This document shows, in pieces, positions 54,717 through 60,777 of a DNA stretch of 64,000 nucleotides (position 1 is its first letter; every line of letters starts with the position of its first letter). A program made the position numbers and the translations under genes. The notes beneath the pieces were generated by a model, which had not been told where the DNA came from, did no database searches, and was given only the letters and a program-made list of their open reading frames with translations. Location of the stretch: NCBI RefSeq assembly GCF_018618415.1, contig NZ_JACSMA010000001.1, positions 372,001-436,000 on the forward strand, read 5' to 3'. This DNA comes from Exiguobacterium sp. s146. Lineage in GTDB: Bacteria; Bacillota; Bacilli; Exiguobacteriales; Exiguobacteriaceae.

Positions 54717-56360
54717 TCACGGTCGCTTGTAACCGATGACGCGTGACTTCCAGTATGGCTCTTTACTGATCGTGTTATAACCGAGTCCGTACGTCCCGGC
54801 GTGGATGAACGTGTCCGCGTTAATCATGATGCCCATGTGTGACGGGCCGGCCGTGTACGTGTTCTCGAAGAAGACGAGGTCTCCTGCTTGCGGGACGAAC
54901 GTCTTGCTAAGCTGTGTTCCGAAATAAGACCCGGCCCAGTATGTGGCGACGTTCGTTCGTGGGACGCTGTAGCCTGCCTGGTTGAAGGCGTAATAGATGA
55001 GTCCAGAGCAGTCGAATCCGCCATTGGCCGGGTTCGAAGATGCCCAGATGTAAGGCGTGCCGACGTACTTCTTGGCGACCGCGATGGCGGCGAGGCCAGC
55101 ACCTTGTGAAGGAGCCGGAGTCGGAGTTGGGTTTACCGTAGACCCTTTCGGCACTGCCTTGACGTACGATGCCGCAACGAAACCGGTCGTATTCCCGATA
55201 TAGATTTGATGCCAACCGTTCGATGTCTGGACGATCCGGAGCGTCTGTCCGGCCGTGACACGACCGATGATGGCCGAGCTCGTCGAGGCCGACGTGCGGA
55301 CGTTCAACGATGGCGTGTTCACGACGTAGTCGAACGAGGCGTTGCCGGCACCGCCGTCTCCGGCGTTCGGTGTGACCGGCGCGCTCGGTGCCGTCGTCGT
55401 CTGTTTCAAGTAACCGGTGCTGACGTAACCGCTCTTGCCGTTATACGTGACGTATACCCACGTGCCGCTCTGCTTTGTCGCTTTGACGGTCGTGCCGTTC
55501 GGGATGCTCGTGACGAGGGCGTAGCCAATCCCAGGGCCTTGACGGACGTTCAAGTTGGCCGTCGTGACGTACGACTGGTTGATGTTTTGCTCTTGTGGAG
55601 CGGCCGGTGTTGTCGGCGCAGTGGGTGTAGCCGGTGTACTTGGTGTAACCGGTTTGACCGACGAGTTCGTCAAATAACCGTTATGTACCCAACCCGTCTT
55701 CCCGCCATAGCTGACTTTCGTCCAGGCGCCGCTCGTTTGAATCGGTGTGAGCGACTGACCTTTCGGGATCGTGACGAGCACTTGATGCCATGTGCCTGCG
55801 GCGAGGCGCATGTTCAATGCGGCCGTCGTGACGGTAGCATTGCTTGATGGAGCCGGAGCAGCAGGTGTCGTTGGCGTCGGTGTGCTCGGTGCAGCCGGTT
55901 TGACGGATGAGGTCGTCAAGTAACCGTTATGTACCCAACCGGTCTTCCCGCCATAGCTGACTTTCGTCCAGGCGCCGCTCGTTTGAATCGGTGTGAGCGT
56001 CTGGCCTTTCGGGATCGTGACGAGCACGGGATGCCATGTGCCTGCGGCGAGGCGCATGTTCAATGCGGCCGTCGTGACGGTACCCGTGCCTGACGTGGCA
56101 GGTGTGGCAGCAGGTTTCACCGTGGTCGGGGCGTTCCCGCTTAATTTGAGCGTCTGCCCGATGGCGAGACGGTCTGAGTTCAAGTTGTTGAAGGCTTTCA
56201 AATTGGCGAGTGACACGTTGTGCTGTTGGCTGATTGACCAAAGCGTGTCACCGGCACGGACGACGTGTGAGCTGGCTGCTGCGGCTTCGTCGGCCTGGGC
56301 GACGATCGTTACGGCGGCGATGGCTGCGAATGAGTACATGAGGCCGGACTTAGGGGACAT
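54717..56360 (-). CDS. LysM-SH3-NlpC/P60 peptidoglycan endopeptidase
   Basis: Secreted wall hydrolase of 547 residues. Signal peptide about 1-28 (ends DEAAAASS). LysM at about 30-75 (HVVRAGDTLWSISQQHNVSL). Four SH3-type domains follow; the first two are nearly identical, an 82-residue repeat unit including GKTGWVHNGYL. The C-terminal NlpC/P60 domain (about 430-547) has catalytic Cys in GGFDCSGLIYYAFN, His in SHMGIMIN and the third polar residue in FIHAGTYG. It cleaves stem-peptide bonds. ATG 56360 follows AAGGAAG; the longer frame lacks a ribosome site. Linkers rich in Pro/Thr/Ala separate the domains. Confidence 0.94.
   Translation of the reverse strand: MSPKSGLMYSFAAIAAVTIVAQADEAAAASSHVVRAGDTLWSISQQHNVSLANLKAFNNLNSDRLAIGQTLKLSGNAPTTVKPAATPATSGTGTVTTAALNMRLAAGTWHPVLVTIPKGQTLTPIQTSGAWTKVSYGGKTGWVHNGYLTTSSVKPAAPSTPTPTTPAAPAPSSNATVTTAALNMRLAAGTWHQVLVTIPKGQSLTPIQTSGAWTKVSYGGKTGWVHNGYLTNSSVKPVTPSTPATPTAPTTPAAPQEQNINQSYVTTANLNVRQGPGIGYALVTSIPNGTTVKATKQSGTWVYVTYNGKSGYVSTGYLKQTTTAPSAPVTPNAGDGGAGNASFDYVVNTPSLNVRTSASTSSAIIGRVTAGQTLRIVQTSNGWHQIYIGNTTGFVAASYVKAVPKGSTVNPTPTPAPSQGAGLAAIAVAKKYVGTPYIWASSNPANGGFDCSGLIYYAFNQAGYSVPRTNVATYWAGSYFGTQLSKTFVPQAGDLVFFENTYTAGPSHMGIMINADTFIHAGTYGLGYNTISKEPYWKSRVIGYKRP
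55657..56090 (-). repeat. Near-identical 246-bp tandem repeat in wall-hydrolase gene
   Basis: The segment starting TAACCGTTATGTACCCAACC at 55675 recurs at 55921, exactly 246 bp later, and about 190 bp around it are almost identical. It encodes two SH3 domains of 82-residue period. The low divergence implies recent duplication or gene conversion. Confidence 0.85.
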
Positions 56361-56639
56361 TGAGTCACTTCCTTCTCTATGAGTGCTTTTGACAATTATC
56401 GACAGGTGAAGCAATACATGTTTATTGTAGGGTTTACACAAACGGCAAGCAATGGTGGAAATGGCTCAATCCTTGGATTGCGTTAAAAATGAGGTCAATA
56501 TTTTTCGTCACGGACGAGGCGAGAGTACTAAAGAAACAGGGGAATTGAAAATTGACTTTCTGTTGAATTTTGGAAACCTATACATAGTTCTTTTCATGCT
56601 ATCATGAATGCAAAACGTTTGAACGAGAGTAGGGGACTT

Positions 56640-58493
56640 ATGAACGAGGGGAACTTTTCAACACAATCATATCGCAAACATCAAGAGAAACTGTTCGAAC
56701 TCGTCCGCATGCCTGACGTGACGGAAGCGGCGGTGAGACAGGCGCTATCCTATATGTGTGAGGTCGTCTCGGATATGCTCGACGTCGACACGGTGTCGAT
56801 TTGGCACTTCGACGAGTCGTATGCCTCGATTTCGTGCCAAGTCGCCTATTCGAAAGAGAACGGGCCGAGCGAACCGGTGTTGACGGTCATGCGTGGGGAC
56901 GCACCTGTCTATTTCGACGCGCTCCGGACGAACCGGGTGCTCCCGTTCGAAGACGTCCGGACACACGAATGGGTGAAGGATTTGTATCAGCAGTACTTCG
57001 TGGAAGGGCAACGGATTTATTCGATGCTCGATGCCCCGATTTATGCGAACAATGAGGCGAAAGGGGTCATCTGTTGCGAGACGTTCGCGCCGCGGCAATG
57101 GACGTTCATCGAGGAGCTGATCGTCAGCACGCTGTCCGATTTTATCGCCATCCTTTATCTACGGCTCGACCGTCGTGAGGTCGACGAACATATCGCCAAG
57201 CTCGCCTATACGGACGAACAGACCGGGCTCATGAACTTGAACGGGTTCGTCGAGCGGGTGGACGCGCTCCGTGAACAGGCGCCGCATCAGCTCGGCTCGT
57301 TGATTTATATGCGCGCCGATGAGTTTCGCTCTGTCGAGACGGCGATCGGCATCCAACGCGCCGATGATATCGTCATCGAACTGGCGGAACGGCTCGGCCA
57401 AGTCGTCGATGCGTCGCTGTTGGCGCGTGTCTCCCAATCGGGGTTCTTGCTGTGGACGCCTTATGGCGACCGAATCAAAGTGAAGGCGCTCGCCGATTTG
57501 ATTTGCGAGACGGTGACGAGCGAACCGTTCGCGGTCGGTGAACTCGACGTCGTCTTGACGATGAGCGCCTTCATCTCGATCGAGGACAAGTCGCGTTCGA
57601 CGCTCGAGATGATGGACACGACCCGAATCACGGCAAATGAGCGTCACGTACAGCGTGGGGGTATCGTCTTTTATGAGGAAGAAATGGGCGAGAAGGCGAC
57701 GGCCCGGCTGACGCTCGAGATGAACTTGCGGAAAGGGCTCGCCTTGAACGAGTTTTCGCTCTATTATCAGCCGAAGATTGAGGCGGCGACGGGCAAGCTG
57801 AACGGATTTGAAGGGCTGATGCGCTGGATCCATCCGAAACAAGGGTTGATTCCGCCGCTCGACTTCATCCCGCTCGCCGAGTCGACCGGTGTCATCATCG
57901 CGCTCGAGGAGTGGGCGCTCGAGGCGGCGTGCCGCCAGTTGAAGACGTGGCACGACGCGGGCCGGATGTATCAGCTCGCCTTGAACTTGTCGGCCCGGCA
58001 CTTCCTATCGGACGGGGTCGTCGAAAAGTTGGCCCACATCGTCAAGGTGATGGGCGTCTGTCCGAACTATTTGACGTTCGAGATCACCGAGAGCGTCGGC
58101 ATGGAGAATCAGCAGCACGTCATCGACCGGTTCGTCGCCTTCCGGGAACAAGGTTTCTCCATCTCGATTGACGACTTCGGGACGGGCTTCTCGGCGTTCG
58201 TCTATTTGAAGCACTATCCGATTCATGAGATAAAAATCGATCGGCAGTTCATCCAAGTGACGGACAACGACCCGACCGGCAACGTCATCGTCCAATCGAT
58301 TATCGAACTCGCCCGCGGGCTCGGCTTGAAGACGGTGTGCGAGGGCATCGAGACACCGGACCAGCGCCACACGCTCCGCTCGCTCGGCTGTGACGAGATG
58401 CAAGGTTATTATTTCTCACGTCCGCTCCCGGTTGACGAGCTCGAGACGTGGATTGAGGATTATGACACAACGAAAAAGGATTCGCTCCGTTGA
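56640..58493 (+). CDS. GAF-GGDEF(degenerate)-EAL c-di-GMP phosphodiesterase
   Basis: Cytoplasmic protein of 617 residues without membrane segments. The GAF domain (about 15-170) includes VSIWHFDESYASISCQ. The GGDEF-like domain (about 185-345) keeps YTDEQTGLMNLNGF but has SQSGF in place of GGDEF, so is not a cyclase. The EAL domain (about 360-610) reads EGL instead of EAL in GFEGLMRW, but retains ALNLSARHF, FEITES, SIDDFGTGFS, IKIDRQFI, CEGIET and MQGYYFS, so hydrolysis is likely. ATG 56640 follows TAGGGGA; an in-frame ATG at 56604 has no ribosome site. Confidence 0.88.
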   Translation: MNEGNFSTQSYRKHQEKLFELVRMPDVTEAAVRQALSYMCEVVSDMLDVDTVSIWHFDESYASISCQVAYSKENGPSEPVLTVMRGDAPVYFDALRTNRVLPFEDVRTHEWVKDLYQQYFVEGQRIYSMLDAPIYANNEAKGVICCETFAPRQWTFIEELIVSTLSDFIAILYLRLDRREVDEHIAKLAYTDEQTGLMNLNGFVERVDALREQAPHQLGSLIYMRADEFRSVETAIGIQRADDIVIELAERLGQVVDASLLARVSQSGFLLWTPYGDRIKVKALADLICETVTSEPFAVGELDVVLTMSAFISIEDKSRSTLEMMDTTRITANERHVQRGGIVFYEEEMGEKATARLTLEMNLRKGLALNEFSLYYQPKIEAATGKLNGFEGLMRWIHPKQGLIPPLDFIPLAESTGVIIALEEWALEAACRQLKTWHDAGRMYQLALNLSARHFLSDGVVEKLAHIVKVMGVCPNYLTFEITESVGMENQQHVIDRFVAFREQGFSISIDDFGTGFSAFVYLKHYPIHEIKIDRQFIQVTDNDPTGNVIVQSIIELARGLGLKTVCEGIETPDQRHTLRSLGCDEMQGYYFSRPLPVDELETWIEDYDTTKKDSLR

Positions 58494-58508
58494 GCGGATC
58501 CTTCTTTG
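58474..58508. terminator. Terminator after EAL gene
   Basis: AAAAAGGATTCGCTC pairs with GAGCGGATCCTTCTTT, overlapping the last codons of the EAL gene and ending where the convergent kinase remnant stops. Confidence 0.75.
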
Positions 58509-58961
58509 TTATGCCGGCAATTCGATGCGGATCGTCGTCCCATGGCCGCGTTCGCTCGACATCGTGACGGTGCCACCGTGCGCTTTGATGATGTCCCGGG
58601 AAATGGCCATACCAAGGCCGCTCCCGAGCGCGTCGGTCGTGTTCGTGCCCCGATAATAGCGCTCGAAAATGTACGGCAGTTCGCTCGCTTCGATGCCGAT
58701 GCCGTCGTCTTGAATCGTGATCACATCCTGCGTGACGGTCACATGGACGGCGACCGTCTCCTCGTTATGGAGCAGGGCGTTATACAAGAAGTTGAGCAGC
58801 GCCCGTTTCATGAAGTGCCGGTCGATGGCACGCGTCTCGGCGTCTTCACTCGTGAACGTGATGTTCCGCTCGGAGAAACGGGCATCGTTCAACACGTCGA
58901 TGACGAGTTCGCGGACGTCCCCGAGGCGGCTCGGGTGAAATTGTAAGGTATCCAAAAACAG
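58509..58961 (-). pseudogene. Histidine-kinase remnant (HATPase domain only)
   Basis: About 150 codons of a sensor kinase C-terminus with intact ATP-binding boxes: N box FLYNALLHNE, G1 VITIQDDGIGIEASE, F region IFERYYRG, and G2 GSGLGMAISRDIIKAHGG. The phospho-His domain and the sensor are missing. Recognisable kinase codons begin (LFLDTLQFHPSRL) exactly at the U-tract of the terminator that ends the neighbouring 59001 gene, so a deletion has fused the kinase 3' half to it. No ribosome site or start is plausible. Confidence 0.8.
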
Positions 58962-58987
58962 CCCTTCCTGACGATTCAGGAAGGGCT
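58952..58987 (-). terminator. Terminator of MerR-like gene
   Basis: AGCCCTTCCTGA pairs with TCAGGAAGGGCT. On the minus strand the stem is followed by GTTTTTGG, where the kinase remnant begins. Confidence 0.88.
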
Positions 58988-59000
58988 GCCTCATGTCCGC

Positions 59001-59441
59001 TCATTCATGCGGGAGTTCGGTTTTCAATTCCAATTGAAGTATGTACGCCAATTCTTTATGGGCTAGCTCGGAGAAGTTCGTCTTTTTGACGTGTGTCCGG
59101 GGCCGTAGTCCGCATTCCAATGCGATGTCGACGATTGTCCGAATCTGATTTTCCGTATAGAAGCGCTTGCGTCCCATCGTGAACGGGGTCGGTGGCAAGA
59201 CGCCGTCGGTTTCCCATTTGATCAGCTGTTGCTGGCTACGAGGAATCCCGGCGACATGAAACGCACGGCTCAGTTCTTTGAGTGGATAGACGGTCAATGG
59301 GCGTTCGTTGTACAGGAGCGGCTTCGCGTTTTCCGGGCTATATGCATCCCAGTCAGTCGCATAAAACGTCAGGTCGGTGTGGTCGAAGTCGAGTTGAGCG
59401 GAAGGAATAGAAGTGTTGAGTGCGAAGTCTAAGCTGTTCAT
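59001..59441 (-). CDS. MerR-like helix-turn-helix protein
   Basis: A 146-residue protein. Residues 48-112 form a MerR-type winged helix: YPLKELSRAFHVAGIPRSQQ, then LIKWETDGVLPPTPF and RKRFYTENQIRTIVDIALEC. The usual Y-x-x-x-G-L replaced by LIKWETDGVLPP is common in phage and spore-type MerR relatives. The first 47 residues are polar and without known domain; no effector-binding cysteines or long coiled coil follow. ATG 59441 follows AAGGAGA. It may regulate the divergent small-gene cluster at 59762. Confidence 0.75.
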   Translation of the reverse strand: MNSLDFALNTSIPSAQLDFDHTDLTFYATDWDAYSPENAKPLLYNERPLTVYPLKELSRAFHVAGIPRSQQQLIKWETDGVLPPTPFTMGRKRFYTENQIRTIVDIALECGLRPRTHVKKTNFSELAHKELAYILQLELKTELPHE

Positions 59442-59761
59442 CTAGAGTATCTCCTTCTTCAAGTCAAACTGGTCATTTCGAAAATGCCCTCCTCCGTATA
59501 GTAACCCATTTCTAAGCAATTAACTGCCAGTTTTTTCAAAGTGGGGAAATGAATTCATGGGACTTTAGGTGTGTTTTCGAAATTCGATTGACGTCTATTA
59601 AGATACCCTAATTGGTATGAGAATTCAAGGAATAAAGCCGATTTTGACCGATGAATGCACATTCATTCAGAATAGGTCTATAGTCGTTACGAAAAGGTTA
59701 CAAGGAAATATGAGCAAACATTCACCAACTTCGGTTAATAGGGGCGAAGGAGGTGAGACAT
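59442..59761. other. Divergent intergenic region, no gene supported
   Basis: Stretch of 320 bp between the MerR-like gene and the small-protein cluster. It has a TTGACG hexamer at about 59589 and several AT-rich stretches, but no well-spaced promoter that I would assign. Frames in it lack ribosome sites, apart from the AAGGAGGTGA that serves the 59762 gene. Confidence 0.45.
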
Positions 59762-59974
59762 ATGGCAGTGTATCGAGAATATGCAAGCGTCTTTTATCTC
59801 GACACGAAGCGGCTCGTTGACGGCAAGGAAAAGCGTCAGCTCGTCCGGTTCGGTCCACTCGGTGCGCGGATGGAGACCGAGGAGATCAAGCAGTTCGGTG
59901 ATCTGTTGATTCCGCTTCTCGCGGTCGAATCCGCCGCATACGTCGTGTCGCGTGAATTCCACGTGACGTTCTAA
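59762..59974 (+). CDS. DUF1659-like small protein (first copy)
   Basis: A 70-residue protein without membrane segments. The pattern (short strand, KRLVDGKEKRQLVRFGPLGA, a helix with ETEEIKQFGDLLIPLL, and the ending VVSREFHVTF) matches the DUF1659 family and is paralogous to the protein at 60210. A consensus AAGGAGGTGA lies 5 nt ahead of ATG 59762, so high translation is expected. It starts a compact + strand cluster of five small genes. DUF1659, DUF2922 and YvrJ genes recur together in Bacilli; function is unknown. Confidence 0.75.
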   Translation: MAVYREYASVFYLDTKRLVDGKEKRQLVRFGPLGARMETEEIKQFGDLLIPLLAVESAAYVVSREFHVTF

Positions 59975-59989
59975 TTGGAGGAACCCCTG

Positions 59990-60046
59990 ATGCGTGTACC
60001 GAAGCGTCCCGCCGGAACCGTGTTCGATGAGCGGGTGGGCCCATGA
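59990..60046 (+). CDS. 18-residue ORF coupled to YvrJ-like gene
   Basis: ATG 59990 has GGAGG at 8 nt and opens an 18-codon frame, MRVPKRPAGTVFDERVGP, whose TGA overlaps the ATG of the next gene (ATGA at 60043-60046). The following gene has no good ribosome site of its own, so this frame probably serves translational coupling. It could also be a functional micropeptide or residual sequence. No homologue recognised. Confidence 0.5.
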   Translation: MRVPKRPAGTVFDERVGP

Positions 60047-60183
60047 GCTGGCCCGAACTCATCTCGAACCTCGGCTTCCCAATCGTCGTCTCGCTTTATC
60101 TGCTCCACCGAATCGAGACGCGCCTTGAGCGCATGATTCAACTGCTCGAACGTCTCGACTCGACCTATCCATCTGAATTGTAA
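60043..60183 (+). CDS. YvrJ-family small membrane protein
   Basis: A 46-residue protein, too short for common gene cut-offs. It has a single membrane segment in the conserved family pattern (LISNLGFPIVVSLYLLHRIE) followed by an amphipathic helix TRLERMIQLLERLD. The LGFPI-V-x-x-Y-L-L-x-R-x-E-x-x-L-E signature is that of YvrJ. ATG 60043 overlaps the stop of the 18-codon ORF. It is flanked by DUF1659-like and DUF2922-like genes, as in other Bacilli. Confidence 0.82.
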   Translation: MSWPELISNLGFPIVVSLYLLHRIETRLERMIQLLERLDSTYPSEL

Positions 60184-60209
60184 TCCATCCCCGAAAGGAG
60201 CCATCCCCC

Positions 60210-60422
60210 ATGGCCGTATTGACTGAAAAGAAAGCCACGCTCGTCTTGACGACGCACCACGATTTGAACAGTTTGAAACCGACGAAGAAAACGCAGCGCT
60301 TCGGTCCGATTCGGGCGGCGCTCACGGCTGACAATGCCGAGGCGTTTGGTCACCTCATGCTCGACTTGACCGAACAAGAAGATTTCACCGTGTCGGTCGT
60401 TCGCGAATACGATCTCGTCTAA
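60210..60422 (+). CDS. DUF1659-like small protein (second copy)
   Basis: A 70-residue paralogue of the 59762 product: KKTQRFGPIRAALTADNAEA aligns with KRQLVRFGPLGARMETEEIK, and both close with V-x-x-V-R-E-Y/F-x. AAAGGAG precedes ATG 60210. It lies between the YvrJ-like and DUF2922-like genes. Function unknown. Confidence 0.8.
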   Translation: MAVLTEKKATLVLTTHHDLNSLKPTKKTQRFGPIRAALTADNAEAFGHLMLDLTEQEDFTVSVVREYDLV

Positions 60423-60452
60423 TCACACCCACATTCCAAGGAGGACTAACCC

Positions 60453-60665
60453 ATGACTGAGACTAAAGTAGAAATCGCATTTTTAGATATGTTCAATAAA
60501 GTATCGCGCTTCCGTTTGAATAACGTAAAGCAGCCAGTCGACGCGTTGAAAGTGCAAGCACTCGCCGACTTCATGGTCGCCAACGACCCGCTCGGCAAGA
60601 GCGTCGTCAAATGGACCGAGATCAAGATGATTGAAGGCACACAGACCGTGTTGAACGTCCAATAA
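60453..60665 (+). CDS. DUF2922-like small protein
   Basis: A 70-residue protein. The pattern VEIAFLDMFNKVSRFRLNNV, then VDALKVQALADFMVANDPLG and VVKWTEIKMIEGTQTVL fits DUF2922 (two strands, a helix and a strand). AAGGAGG precedes ATG 60453. It is last of the small-protein cluster; a strong terminator follows. Family partners suggest a common complex or pathway, so far undescribed to my knowledge. Confidence 0.82.
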   Translation: MTETKVEIAFLDMFNKVSRFRLNNVKQPVDALKVQALADFMVANDPLGKSVVKWTEIKMIEGTQTVLNVQ

Positions 60666-60668
60666 TCC

Positions 60669-60706
60669 AAAAGGCATCGTCTCAAAAAAGAGACGGTGCT
60701 TTTTTC
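60669..60706 (+). terminator. Terminator of the small-protein cluster
   Basis: AAAAGGCATCGTCTC pairs with GAGACGGTGCTTTTTT immediately after the DUF2922 stop. Confidence 0.9.
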
Positions 60707-60777
60707 CTGTTATTCTTCTAAAAATCACAAATTGAAGGTATATTTAAAATATATTGAATAAAAGGCAGGTATTGTAA

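Noticed and set aside
57159-58001. A 280-codon minus-strand frame opposite the EAL gene
   Set aside because: Antisense shadow; EAL motifs are on the + strand.
59617-59820. A 67-codon + strand frame overlapping the first DUF1659-like gene
   Set aside because: No ribosome site and out of frame with the well-supported gene at 59762, whose AAGGAGGTGA it contains.
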